A stretch of DNA of 40,526 bases from an uncultured Merdimonas sp. (GCA_944378225.1 CALWGE010000022.1:1-40526), one strand, 5' to 3'; counted from the first letter of the stretch, positions 32,559-40,177 are shown. Notes: generated by a model not told the origin, from the letters alone. Program-made: numbers and translations.

Positions 32559-32648
32559 CTCTCTACGGGAGAGCCGTCGTCAGGGCGACGTTAAACAGGC
32601 CTTAGGCCCTGAGCGTGGGGAAGCAATTCCCCGGTGGCGGGAACCGCC
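32559..32648 (+). ncRNA. five-hairpin structured element
   Basis: Five hairpins follow one another in 90 nt: CTCTC/GAGAG (32559-32573), CGTCG/CGACG (32575-32590), GGCC-TTA-GGCC (32598-32608), GGGGAA-GCAA-TTCCCC (32617-32632, a GNRA tetraloop) and GGCGG-GAA-CCGCC (32636-32648). More than half of the bases are paired. It ends just before the AAAGGAGGG of the small XRE gene. I cannot assign it to a known RNA family; it could be a cis-regulatory leader or a processed small RNA. Confidence 0.5.
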
Positions 32649-32665
32649 GGAAAGGAGGGAATGGA

Positions 32666-32878
32666 ATGAAGCGTAAAAACGAGTACACGGAGTTTGGGCT
32701 GTGGCTGAAGCTGGAACTTTCCAGGCGGGGCCTGACCAACCGGGAGCTGGCCGATATGGCCGGAATCAACCACCGGGTGGTATCAGACGTGATGGTCGGG
32801 CGCAATAACCGCCATAAGGAGGAACTCCGCAGGGTTCTGGAATGCTATGACCAGGAACGGATGGCGAAGACGGGATAG
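32666..32878 (+). CDS. small XRE-type HTH protein (Ner/Cro-like role possible)
   Basis: A 70-residue protein consisting almost wholly of one helix-turn-helix domain: GLWLKLELSRRGLTNRELADMAGINHRVVSDVMVGRNNRHKEELRRVLECYD. Size and fold fit a Cro or Ner type regulator, which in Mu turns down early transcription. Here it lies just before the transposase gene rather than first in the operon. GGAGG sits 7 nt before ATG 32666. It is a candidate for binding the CGGAT or TTGCGGAACTA sites, but nothing in the sequence shows which. Confidence 0.75.
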   Translation: MKRKNEYTEFGLWLKLELSRRGLTNRELADMAGINHRVVSDVMVGRNNRHKEELRRVLECYDQERMAKTG

Positions 32879-32883
32879 AAAAA

Positions 32884-32911
32884 GCCGGCCCCGCGGCAGC
32901 AGGAAACCGGC
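32884..32911. other. GCCGG/CCGGC stem-loop between the XRE and transposase genes
   Basis: GCCGG (32884-32888) and CCGGC (32907-32911) form a 5-bp stem around an 18-nt GC-rich loop. No T-tract follows. The rest of the 99-bp gap holds TTGACA at 32921 without a matching -10 box. Confidence 0.3.
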
Positions 32912-32977
32912 ACAGCTAAATTGACAACTTAAGAGTAGCAGATAAGCCGGGAAAAAGCAAGCGGGAGATGATGGTTT

Positions 32978-34912
32978 ATGGATTATATTTCAGTTAGCGA
33001 GTACGCAGAGCTGAGAGGATGCACAGAAAGATATGTCCGAAAATTAATAAAAGAAGGAAAACTCAGGGCAGAGGAGCAGTTTGGCTCAGGGGGCCGGAAC
33101 GGTCTGAGTTATAAGATTCTGCTGGCAGATTGTGATCCCAAGATCATCAAGAAATACAACCGCATACATGGCATAAAGGTAGCCAAGGAAGAACCCCAAA
33201 GGCCCCAGATTGTTCCCAAGTTTTTGGAAGAGTTGAGCGCGGAGGAGCGGAAGGAATCCGCCTTCTGGAAACGGACTCTGGAGGAATGGCGGGAATACCG
33301 GAACAGCCCGGGAAAGAAAGCGGAGCTGGATGAGAAGTTTGTGATTTACCTTCAGACAACTTACCCGGAGCGCCAGTTCACTGTCCGGATGCTGTACCGA
33401 AAGCAGAAGGCCCTGAAAGAAGGAGGGGAAACAGCATTGATTGACAGGCGTGGGAAACACGAGAATCATAAAAATTCTATATCGGATATGGTATGGGATA
33501 TCTTCCAGTACTATTACCTGGATGAATCCCAGAAATCCATCAGTGAGTGCATGCGGCTGACGGAGCTTCAGCTGAAAAGCGAAGGGCAGGAGAGCCTGCT
33601 GCCCCTTGCCTCTGACAGCAGTTTCGGCCGTGCGGTCCAGAGCCGCATCGACGTGCCGAAGCTTAAATATTACCGATTGGGAGAGAAAGCCTATAGGGAC
33701 CAATGCGAGCCGTACATCAAAAGAAGCTATGACGATATTCAGTCCAATGATATCTGGGTATGCGACAACCATACCTTTGACATCATGGTGGATGACGGTG
33801 AGCATAAGAAGCCTATCCGTGTATACCTGACAGCGTTCCTGGATGTCCGGAGCCGGAAGATGATGGGCTGGTACGTGACGGATGCGCCCTGCTCCGATGC
33901 GACGCTGCAGGCGCTGCGGCGTGGAATCGAGCGGTACGGCATTCCCAAGAGGATTCTGTCGGACAACGGCCGTGAGTTCCTGACCCATGATATTGGTGGC
34001 CGGGGATTTAGACGAAGCCGGAAGGAGGACGGGCACTACATTCCGACCATCTTGGATCATCTGCAGATTGAGTTCCGTACTGCCATGGTGCGCAGAGCCC
34101 GGACAAAAATCATTGAAAGGACTTTCCGCGAGGTGAAGGAAGAGTTCTCCCGGCTCTTTGAGGGTTATACGGGAGGCAGTATCACGGAGAGACCCGAACG
34201 GCTGAAGGAACTGGCAAAGAAGGCTTCTAACTTTACGCCTTACGCGGATTTTGAGCGATACGTGGACACCTACATAGAAGGTTGGTTTAACTATCAGGCA
34301 AGTGAAGGTGTCGGCATGGGCGGAAAGACCCGGAACCAGGTTTACGAGGAAAACCTGTATGAGCTGCGGACGGCAACAAAGGAAGAACTGAACTTGATGA
34401 TGATGCGGAACTCCCGCATGGTGAAGTTCCGCAGGGACGGCCTTACGCTCCGGCTCTATGGCACGGAGATTACTTACTGGTCTGAGGAGCTGTGGCGCAG
34501 CCACCTGGAAGAAAAGGTATATTACCGCTACAATCCGGATGACTTAAGCGAAATCCGTGTTTACGATGAGCGGGACCGCTTTCTGGGTACCGCCCAGCAG
34601 GTTCCGGCAGTCAGCTACTTTGCCACCAAGGAAGAGGTGGCGGCGCGGATGAGCGAGCAGAGACGGCTTGAGCGGACCATTAAGGCATACAAGAAAGACC
34701 AGCAGCTGAAGGGTGAGGACGCCCTGGCCCTGGTTCTGGCAGAGGCGGAGCGGAATCTGGAGATGCCGGAGCTGCTGAATCCAAAGGTTATCACCCCGAT
34801 TCGGAAGATTGATGCTGCAGACCAGAATGAAAGCCTGGCTATGGCAGCAGGCGCAGAACCGATTGACTGGACGAATGCCATTGAAAACTGGGCGGCAGGA
34901 AAGGAGAATTAA
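32978..34912 (+). CDS. MuA-like DDE transposase
   Basis: A 644-residue transposase that would cut and join phage ends during integration and replicative transposition. The N-terminus has an excisionase-like winged HTH (VSEYAELRGCTERYVRKLIKEGKL, about 5-28) for DNA binding. The RNase-H-like core carries Asp263 in VCDNHTFD, Asp329 in LSDNGREF and Glu380 in IIERTFREVKEEF, close to the spacing in MuA. A Mu-type C-terminal barrel follows (about 470-540), then a helical tail that may contact the MuB-like ATPase. The start at ATG 32978 overlaps a 9-codon reading frame in another phase beginning at 32968. Its gene lies immediately before the ATPase gene. Confidence 0.92.
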   Translation: MDYISVSEYAELRGCTERYVRKLIKEGKLRAEEQFGSGGRNGLSYKILLADCDPKIIKKYNRIHGIKVAKEEPQRPQIVPKFLEELSAEERKESAFWKRTLEEWREYRNSPGKKAELDEKFVIYLQTTYPERQFTVRMLYRKQKALKEGGETALIDRRGKHENHKNSISDMVWDIFQYYYLDESQKSISECMRLTELQLKSEGQESLLPLASDSSFGRAVQSRIDVPKLKYYRLGEKAYRDQCEPYIKRSYDDIQSNDIWVCDNHTFDIMVDDGEHKKPIRVYLTAFLDVRSRKMMGWYVTDAPCSDATLQALRRGIERYGIPKRILSDNGREFLTHDIGGRGFRRSRKEDGHYIPTILDHLQIEFRTAMVRRARTKIIERTFREVKEEFSRLFEGYTGGSITERPERLKELAKKASNFTPYADFERYVDTYIEGWFNYQASEGVGMGGKTRNQVYEENLYELRTATKEELNLMMMRNSRMVKFRRDGLTLRLYGTEITYWSEELWRSHLEEKVYYRYNPDDLSEIRVYDERDRFLGTAQQVPAVSYFATKEEVAARMSEQRRLERTIKAYKKDQQLKGEDALALVLAEAERNLEMPELLNPKVITPIRKIDAADQNESLAMAAGAEPIDWTNAIENWAAGKEN

Positions 34913-34918
34913 TTCATT

Positions 34919-35836
34919 ATGGAAGATAAAAAAAGAGAAATGAGCATGGAAGAAGCGATTGAATATATCAAGCACTATCAGGAGCAGTCCGGAAAGAGCC
35001 AGGCGGCGGTGGCTCAGGAGCTGGGAATCTCATCAGGAGCCTTATCCGGATTCCTGTCCGGGAGCTATAAGACGCCTCATACGATTATCCCAAAGATTGA
35101 GAACCTGGCAGAGCTCCAGGACAGGAAGAACTCTTCCCTGCAGGACCCGCCCTACGTGCAGACCAGCATTTCAAAGGTTGTTGAAAACGCCATTAAATAC
35201 AGTCATGTGCGCGGGAAAATCTCGGTAGCCTATGGAGACGCCGGAATTGGAAAGACCCAGGCCTGCAGGCATTACCTGGCTCAGAACAGTCTGGCGATTG
35301 GGATCACGATCTCTCCTACATATGCATCTATCACTGGCGTCAATGAGTTGTTGGCGGATGCGCTTGGTGTGAGGGAACGGGTGGCCCGGAAGATTACAGC
35401 GGAGATTGTGAACCGCTTAAAAGGCTCCGGCCGGGTGATTGTGATTGATGAGGCCCAGCACCTGACGGTACGGGCACTGAACCATATCCGGTGCCTGGCG
35501 GATGAAGCGGGTATCGGCGTGTGTCTGGTTGGTAACGAAGAGGTGTACACCAAGCTGAAAGGCAGCGGCAAGGCGGATTTTGCCCAGCTGTTCTCCCGTA
35601 TCGGGATGCGGGCCCCGGTTTCCGTTCATGATATCACTAAAGAGGACGTGGGGAAGGTGTTTGGCGGTATGGACCTGAAAGAGGATGCGCTGTCCATCCT
35701 GTACCAGATCTGCCATACGAACTACGGCCTCAGAGGAGCAGTCAACGTGTTCGTGAATACGGCCGCTGTCTTTGACGGAGATGTGAACGCGGGAACGCTG
35801 GCGCGGATGATGAAGGAAATGAACATCGGGAGGTGA
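34919..35836 (+). CDS. MuB-like AAA+ ATPase, target-selection partner of the transposase
   Basis: A 305-residue AAA ATPase. An N-terminal helix-turn-helix (about 10-65, SQAAVAQELGISSGALSGFLSGSY) precedes the ATPase with Walker A GDAGIGKT (106-113) and Walker B VIVIDE (173-178), then LVGNEEV as the sensor region. In Mu, MuB binds DNA in an ATP-dependent way, delivers target DNA to MuA and protects phage DNA from self-insertion. The same domain order and the position directly behind the transposase gene support that role here. Only 6 bp separate the two genes. Confidence 0.9.
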   Translation: MEDKKREMSMEEAIEYIKHYQEQSGKSQAAVAQELGISSGALSGFLSGSYKTPHTIIPKIENLAELQDRKNSSLQDPPYVQTSISKVVENAIKYSHVRGKISVAYGDAGIGKTQACRHYLAQNSLAIGITISPTYASITGVNELLADALGVRERVARKITAEIVNRLKGSGRVIVIDEAQHLTVRALNHIRCLADEAGIGVCLVGNEEVYTKLKGSGKADFAQLFSRIGMRAPVSVHDITKEDVGKVFGGMDLKEDALSILYQICHTNYGLRGAVNVFVNTAAVFDGDVNAGTLARMMKEMNIGR

Positions 35837-35843
35837 GAGATCA

Positions 35844-36164
35844 GTGAACGAGGAGCTTCGGGAAAATTATTGGAGGGTGATCCGGCGCACAAGGACATCC
35901 GGACGTATCGCCTCCTCCGTCATAGAGCGGGTGGAGAAGAGCTGGGAGACCTTTGATCCGGAAGTGGTGGAGGAGGCTCTCCGGATTCATGTAGCCCGGT
36001 ACCCGGACCGGAAGGAAAACTATACCATCGGTATCATGCGGAACCTGCAGAGGCAGAAAAAAGAGGGAAAGCCAGTGAGGCAGCCCCCGAACAATAAATT
36101 TATGAATTTCAATCAGCGCGATTATGATTTCAAAGAGCTGGAGCGGCAGCTGATTAACAAATAG
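35844..36164 (+). CDS. small protein with DnaD-like C-terminal region
   Basis: A 106-residue basic protein. The middle (RVEKSWETFDPEVVEEALRIHVARYPDRKENYTIGIMRNLQRQKKEG) resembles the last helices of DnaD/DnaB_2 replication domains, and the tail FMNFNQRDYDFKELERQLINK matches the conserved ending of DnaD-like phage replication proteins. This is pattern recognition and not certain. The GTG start follows GGGAGGTGAG. A role in replication during transposition would fit next to MuA/MuB but is inferred. Confidence 0.5.
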   Translation: MNEELRENYWRVIRRTRTSGRIASSVIERVEKSWETFDPEVVEEALRIHVARYPDRKENYTIGIMRNLQRQKKEGKPVRQPPNNKFMNFNQRDYDFKELERQLINK

Positions 36165-36176
36165 GAGGACATGGGT

Positions 36177-36464
36177 ATGCAGAAGGTGGAGATTTTACTG
36201 GAAGGACCGGATGAGGAGGCCTGTGCGGGACTTATTAACGACCTGGCTTATGCGGTGACGCAGCGTTACAGGGTGAACGTCGGAAACGTGTATTGCGGAC
36301 GAGCTCCTGTTAAGAGAGGCTTTGCGGACCTGCAGGTGCCGGGATTTATGAACCGATTCCTGGGACGGGATACAGACGGACGGCCGGTTTACCGTCAGGA
36401 AGGTGCCGAAATCGGGAGCCGGAAGGAACAGGAAGGCCATTCTAACGGGAGAGCGGAGGCGTAA
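36177..36464 (+). CDS. hypothetical early phage protein
   Basis: Not recognised. A 95-residue protein with a strand-helix-strand start (KVEILLEGPDEEACAGLINDLAYAVTQRYRVNVGNVYCG) like a small ferredoxin-fold domain, then a flexible polar tail. AGGAGG is placed well for ATG 36177; ATG 36171 would be only a few bases away from it. Its stop lies inside a GNRA-loop hairpin. Confidence 0.55.
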   Translation: MQKVEILLEGPDEEACAGLINDLAYAVTQRYRVNVGNVYCGRAPVKRGFADLQVPGFMNRFLGRDTDGRPVYRQEGAEIGSRKEQEGHSNGRAEA

Positions 36465-36473
36465 GCCTCCCGT
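36445..36473 (+). other. hairpin spanning a stop codon
   Basis: GGAGGC-GTAA-GCCTCC (36455-36470) is a 6-bp stem with a GNRA-type loop that contains the TAA stop of the preceding gene. A competing 7-bp stem ACGGGAG/CTCCCGT (36445-36451 with 36467-36473) is possible. There is no T-tract. The remaining 75 bp before the Gam-like gene contain a direct repeat AATGCAG and no gene. Confidence 0.4.
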
Positions 36474-36548
36474 CCTAATGCAGCCAGGGGGACCGTCACA
36501 AGCCGGTGGGAATGCAGAGTGGGACAAATCGAAGAAAGGAGAATTGAA

Positions 36549-37043
36549 ATGGCACGGAAACGGATTACAGAGCAGGCGCTCTCCTCCTGGGATGAGGTCA
36601 ACAGCGCCCTGAAGGCTATCGGGGACGCCCAGCTGGAGATCCAGCTGATAGAAACTGACCTGAACGCGGCCATCACCGGGCTGAAAGATGAGGCTAAAGA
36701 GAAGGTCAAGGCCCATGAAGAGGTGGTGAAGCTCAATGAGCTGATGATCCAGCAGTATGTATCGGAACACAAGGGGGAAATGAAGGGGAAGAGCCGGAAG
36801 CTGGCTTTCGGAACCGTAGGCTTTCGGATGTCCACGAAGGTGACGCTCCCGAAGAACATTCACACAGTCATTGAGAACCTGAAGAAAAAAGGCATGATGG
36901 ACTGCCTGAACACGAAGGTCACAGTAAATAAGGATATCTTAAAGACCTATGATGAGAAGGAGATTATCGGCGTCGGAGCTTCTCTGAAGAAAGAGGATGC
37001 CTTTTGGTATGAAGTAGACAAGGAGACCGTGCAGGATACTTAA
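36549..37043 (+). CDS. gam: Mu Gam-like host-nuclease inhibitor
   Basis: A 164-residue protein matching the Mu Gam family, which binds double-strand DNA ends and shields them from exonucleases, as Ku does. Visible features are the long N-terminal coiled helix (about 15-75, ALKAIGDAQLEIQLIETDLNAAITGLKDEAKEKVKAHEE), the GKSRKLAFGTVGFRMSTKVTLP block and the C-terminal VTVNKDILKTY. AAAGGAG lies before ATG 36549; the frame upstream to 36519 is less likely to be translated. Its location between MuB and gemA agrees with Mu-like genomes. Confidence 0.85.
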   Translation: MARKRITEQALSSWDEVNSALKAIGDAQLEIQLIETDLNAAITGLKDEAKEKVKAHEEVVKLNELMIQQYVSEHKGEMKGKSRKLAFGTVGFRMSTKVTLPKNIHTVIENLKKKGMMDCLNTKVTVNKDILKTYDEKEIIGVGASLKKEDAFWYEVDKETVQDT

Positions 37044-37058
37044 AGGAGGCGGATACTT

Positions 37059-37460
37059 ATGGCAGCGATTACGGCGTCGCAGATGCGTAAAATCCATGTA
37101 TCAGCCAGAGAGCGCGGTATGGACAATGATCTGCTTCATATCCATGTGAGGACTCTGACCGGGAAGGAGAGCTTGCGGGATCTGACGGTTTCTGAGGCAG
37201 TCAGGGTCATAGACAGCCTGGAGGGGAGGAGCCATAAACCCGGGGATCATGCGTCAGCGAAGCAGATGCGCTACATAGAAGCACTGGCAAAGGAGCTCGG
37301 ATGGCAGAAGGAGGACGGGAGCCTTGATAAGGACCGCCTGAACGGCTTCCTCTCGAAGCGGTACGGGCTGGATCATTACCGGTGGCTTACCAGAACGACC
37401 GCCTCGAAGGTCATCGAGGGATTAAAGCATATGCTGGAGAGCCGCGCAGTGTGTAACTGA
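37059..37460 (+). CDS. gemA: GemA-like regulatory protein (Mu gp16 family, DUF1018)
   Basis: A 133-residue protein with the GemA/gp16 pattern: MRKIHVSARERGMDNDLLHIHVRTLTGKESLRDLT near the start and SAKQMRYIEALAKELGW followed by FLSKRYGLDHYRWLTRTTASKVIEGLKHML. The tandem helical units are typical. In Mu, GemA affects expression of host genes and DNA supercoiling; the role here is by family only. AAAGGAGG precedes the ATG. The Mor-family gene follows 35 bp later. Confidence 0.85.
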   Translation: MAAITASQMRKIHVSARERGMDNDLLHIHVRTLTGKESLRDLTVSEAVRVIDSLEGRSHKPGDHASAKQMRYIEALAKELGWQKEDGSLDKDRLNGFLSKRYGLDHYRWLTRTTASKVIEGLKHMLESRAVCN

Positions 37461-37495
37461 AAATCCGATTGCAAAAAGCCGGGAGGTGTGAGAAA

Positions 37496-37846
37496 ATGAC
37501 AGCAGAGGAAATGCTGGATGAGATAACGCTGGAGGACCTGCAGGAGCAGCACCGGGAGATCGCGGAGTGCATAGGACTGGAAAACTTCCGGAAGCTGGTC
37601 CGAAGCTTCGGCGGCACAGCTCCGAGCATCCCCCAGGCGAAAGAAGTGGTAAAGCTTCGGGTCTACCGGCTGATCCGCGAAGAGTACAACGGAGCGAATG
37701 TGAGGGCTTTGGCTGCAAAGTATGGTGTATCTGAATCAACTGTCTATAACGTGATCCGGGAGCAGCTCCGTGACCGGGCCAGAGAAAGGCGGCGCCCGAG
37801 CATCCCCGGACAGTTGTCAATCGCAGACTGGCTCCGCTCTGAATGA
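37496..37846 (+). CDS. mor: Mor-family transcriptional activator
   Basis: A 116-residue DNA-binding activator of the Mor/C family. The N-terminal dimerisation part (EEMLDEITLEDLQEQHREIAECIGLENFRKLVRSFGG) leads to the recognised helix-turn-helix (YNGANVRALAAKYGVSESTVYNVIRE, about 64-89). In Mu, Mor is the last early product and switches on the middle promoter by binding a dyad upstream of it. Here a dyad and -10-like box occur right after the gene. GGGAGG is well placed for ATG 37496. Confidence 0.85.
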   Translation: MTAEEMLDEITLEDLQEQHREIAECIGLENFRKLVRSFGGTAPSIPQAKEVVKLRVYRLIREEYNGANVRALAAKYGVSESTVYNVIREQLRDRARERRRPSIPGQLSIADWLRSE

Positions 37847-37858
37847 TTCCAGAAAAGA

Positions 37859-37900
37859 TTGTAACGTACAAATGACTTTGGAGAGGCATTCCATTAAAAT
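37859..37900 (+). promoter_or_regulatory. candidate Mor-dependent middle promoter
   Basis: The dyad TTGTA-ACG-TACAA (37859-37871) is centred about 32 bp upstream of TAAAAT (37895-37900). In Mu the Mor dyad is centred near -43, giving nearly the same distance to the -10 box. There is no -35 box, as expected for an activator-dependent promoter. The transcript would begin near 37907. Confidence 0.45.
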
Positions 37901-37943
37901 AGGCATTGGAAGGAAGAAATTCCGGACGATGCCTGTTTTTTTT
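37901..37943 (+). terminator. intrinsic terminator of the early transcript
   Basis: AGGCAT (37901-37906) pairs with ATGCCT (37929-37934), with an inner GGAA/TTCC, followed by G and eight T residues. It lies about 60 bp after the Mor-like stop and would end early transcription. AGGCATT also occurs 17 bp upstream (37884) as a direct repeat. Confidence 0.65.
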
Positions 37944-37982
37944 GGTTCAAAGGAAATTTTATGAAGATTGGGAGGTTTTTGA

Positions 37983-38474
37983 ATGTTCAGGGAACTTTTA
38001 CTGAATGCGGCGGCAGCCCTTGCGGTTACTTTTCTGTTTCTGGTTCTGATGCGGGTTCTTTCCCTTCTGGGAGCGTTCTTAAAGAGAAAGAAAGCAGAGG
38101 CGGAAGAAGCTGGAAACAAGGCGCTTTCTGTAGCTTATGAGATGGCGATTCAGGTGCTGGATGGTATAGCCAGAACCACGGTGAGCCAGATTGAGACCAC
38201 GAAGGCGTCCACGATCCGGAAAGCGGTCAAGAGCGGGGAGAAGGTCTATACGGAGCTTACGGGTTTATCAGAGGAAGCATATCAGGAAATTGTGGCCCAG
38301 CTCTCTCCGGAAGTGGTGAAGGCGCTGGAGGGCTGTGTGGGAAATGTAGAGACCCTTATCCGGAACAAGATTGAAGAGGTGCTTCCGGAGGTGAAGGACA
38401 AATATAAGCTCCTGGAGTCTGGAAAGTATCTGGAGATGAAAGACCAGCCCGGACTTCCGGAGGGCGGAGCATAA
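37983..38474 (+). CDS. phage holin, LLH family
   Basis: A 163-residue protein with one strong N-terminal transmembrane helix (about 5-33) followed by basic KRKKAEAEEAGNKALSVAYEMAIQVLD and a long helical cytoplasmic or external part. This matches the Holin_LLH group of Gram-positive phages, which release endolysin by membrane permeabilisation. GGGAGG precedes the ATG. It is the first gene of the presumed middle operon, as lysis genes are in Mu-like phages, though no endolysin gene is seen next to it. Confidence 0.7.
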   Translation: MFRELLLNAAAALAVTFLFLVLMRVLSLLGAFLKRKKAEAEEAGNKALSVAYEMAIQVLDGIARTTVSQIETTKASTIRKAVKSGEKVYTELTGLSEEAYQEIVAQLSPEVVKALEGCVGNVETLIRNKIEEVLPEVKDKYKLLESGKYLEMKDQPGLPEGGA

Positions 38475-38507
38475 AGCAGGATAAAGGAGCAAAGAGGGGG
38501 ATGAGGG

Positions 38508-38957
38508 ATGGACGGACTTACCGTCACAGAGGTAGTAAAGAACGTGGTTGATATCGGGATTACGCCGGTTCTACTGATTATCTTTATTGTATTTTTTATC
38601 CAGCGGACCAAGGATGACGATTCCCGTGTCAAGAAATCAAACGCGGATGCGCAGAAGGCAATCCGGGAACGGGAGGACACGCTGCTGGCGGAGAGCGCCA
38701 GGCGCGAGGAGCTGATCCGGCAGGAGGCGGAAAAGCGGGAAAACCTGATCCGGAAGGAAGCGGAAAAGCGGGAGAGTATTCTGATGGCCAACCAGGACCG
38801 GATGCTGAACTCGCTGGATAAAATTACGGATTCCATCGCAAAGATTGAACAGTCACTCACCAAGATGGAGTCCCGGCATGAGCAGGATATCAAGGAGCTT
38901 AAGAACCAGATGCACAGTCTGGAAGATAAGATTACAGATCGCAAAGGAGGCGGATGA
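38508..38957 (+). CDS. single-pass membrane coiled-coil protein, holin- or spanin-like
   Basis: A 149-residue protein with one N-terminal transmembrane helix (about 16-33, IGITPVLLIIFIVFFIQ) and a long heptad region to the end (REREDTLLAESARREELIRQEAEKRENLIRKEAEKRES and following). The repeated EKRE(N/S)LIRKEAEKRE units look internally duplicated. It resembles BhlA/UviB-type membrane proteins. The position next to the holin suggests a lysis role; a Gram-positive spanin is not expected, so a second holin or regulator is more likely. Its stop overlaps the next start. Confidence 0.55.
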   Translation: MDGLTVTEVVKNVVDIGITPVLLIIFIVFFIQRTKDDDSRVKKSNADAQKAIREREDTLLAESARREELIRQEAEKRENLIRKEAEKRESILMANQDRMLNSLDKITDSIAKIEQSLTKMESRHEQDIKELKNQMHSLEDKITDRKGGG

Positions 38958-39259
38958 TGGACGCGCTGGCAGTTTCAGAGGCAAAAGCCCTCCGGGGAGA
39001 TGTTATTGAAAAGCTTTACATGACCTACGGAACAGATATCCGGATTGCGGCGCTTAGGAACGCGCTGCGGTCCAGAGGTCTGATTCCGGAGGCGGATTTA
39101 AAGAAGTGCATCTATTACCTCGGAGGAGAGGGTAAGAAATATATTCACGTAGACGTTGACAAGGAGAACTGGCTGGATTCCATGATCTGGCTGACGCCGG
39201 CCGGGGTAAATCTGGCCGAAGGCGATGTTGAGGATGTGGGGGTGCTGCTGGATGAGTGA
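38957..39259 (+). CDS. winged-helix-like protein, Mu gp26-like (copy 1)
   Basis: A 100-residue protein of the type found before gp27 in Mu-like phages. The pattern ALRGDVIEKLYMTYGTDIRIAALRNALRSRGLIPEADLKKCIYYL suggests a winged helix, followed by a beta wing and WLTPAGVNLAEGDVEDVGVLLDE. ATG 38957 is preferred (AGGAGG 6 nt upstream) over ATG 38954. The following gene encodes a protein with the same architecture. Function of the family is unknown. Confidence 0.6.
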   Translation: MDALAVSEAKALRGDVIEKLYMTYGTDIRIAALRNALRSRGLIPEADLKKCIYYLGGEGKKYIHVDVDKENWLDSMIWLTPAGVNLAEGDVEDVGVLLDE

Positions 39260-39554
39260 CCTGGTAAAGCTGGCAGAGCGTGAGATCCTGCGGGGCGAGA
39301 TCTTAAAGCTCTGCAGGGAGGCAGCTCCGTTGGGCTGCAGTGAAAAGGTGCTCCGGGCCACAGTAGAAAGGCTGGAGCTTTCCACGGACGGCATGGAGCA
39401 GGAGCTTTACTATCTGAAGGAGAAAGGCCTTCTTAAGAAAGAGCATACGGAAAACAGACGGCTTGGCATCAGCCGGGACATCTACATGATTACGGCAGCC
39501 GGTATGGATTACCTTGATGGAAACGGGCCGGATATCATGGGAATCGGGGTGTAA
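39252..39554 (+). CDS. winged-helix-like protein, Mu gp26-like (copy 2)
   Basis: A 100-residue paralogue of the preceding protein. Shared features in order are LRG(D/E), a helical pair ending in (I/L)YYL, a basic wing, (I/M)-TAAGM or LTPAGV, and a D-G-I/V-G end. Overall identity is modest. The gene overlaps the previous one by 8 bp. In Mu-like phages a winged-helix protein precedes the small terminase gene, as here. Confidence 0.6.
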   Translation: MSDLVKLAEREILRGEILKLCREAAPLGCSEKVLRATVERLELSTDGMEQELYYLKEKGLLKKEHTENRRLGISRDIYMITAAGMDYLDGNGPDIMGIGV

Positions 39555-39557
39555 GGC

Positions 39558-40115
39558 ATGGAAGAGCAGAACAGGAGCCATGGAAAGATAGACAGCCTGC
39601 CTCCAAAGCTTCGAAGCGAAGTGGAGAACCGTCTGCTGAATGGAGACACCTACGAAGAGATCTCAGACTATCTGAAAGATCAGGGACAGGAGATCCATTA
39701 TTCCTCTGTGGGGCGTTATGGACGGAAGTTCCTGAAGCGCTTCGAATCGGTCCGGGTAGCAAAGGAGTTCGCGAAGCTTCTGGCAGAAGATAACGCGGAC
39801 CGGCCCTCTACGGAGCTTCATGAGGCAAACAATCTCCTGGCTTCCCAGCTTATCATGGAAGCCATGGTGCAGGACGACATGGATCCGGAGGAAAGGGCGA
39901 AGATTGCAAAATCCATCGCAAGCCTCCAGAGGGCCCAGGTGTCCAACGAGAAGCTGAAGCTCCAGGCCAGGAAGGAGAGCGGCGCGGTGCATGTGGCGCT
40001 GAATCTTCTGAAGGAAAAGGTATTTACGGAACTTGGGGATAATTATCCGGACATTGCGTCCCAGCTGCTGCTTCTGGCAGAGCAGACGGAGGAAGAGATG
40101 AGCCGGACACAGTAA
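39558..40115 (+). CDS. DUF3486 protein, small terminase-like (Mu gp27)
   Basis: A 185-residue protein matching DUF3486: an N-terminal HTH-like segment (DSLPPKLRSEVENRLLNGDTYEEISDYLKDQGQEIHYSSVGRYGRKF, about 11-58) and a helical C-terminal part. In Mu-like phages this gene precedes the large terminase gene and is thought to recognise DNA for packaging. AAGGC is a poor ribosome binding site; coupling with the gene ending 3 bp upstream is likely. No frameshift is seen. Confidence 0.82.
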   Translation: MEEQNRSHGKIDSLPPKLRSEVENRLLNGDTYEEISDYLKDQGQEIHYSSVGRYGRKFLKRFESVRVAKEFAKLLAEDNADRPSTELHEANNLLASQLIMEAMVQDDMDPEERAKIAKSIASLQRAQVSNEKLKLQARKESGAVHVALNLLKEKVFTELGDNYPDIASQLLLLAEQTEEEMSRTQ

Positions 40116-40177
40116 ACGCGTAAAAGCCCCGTATTTCGAATTTTCCCCGGATATGGACGGTGGAACCTTAAAATAAG

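Noticed and set aside
32921-32946. Promoter for the transposase (TTGACA at 32921)
   Set aside because: The only -10-like sequence is GATAAG at 14-bp spacing, which is too poor to support.
33086-34504. 472-codon open frame antisense to the transposase gene
   Set aside because: It mirrors the codon pattern of the clear DDE transposase on the other strand, lacks a ribosome binding site and has no recognisable domain.
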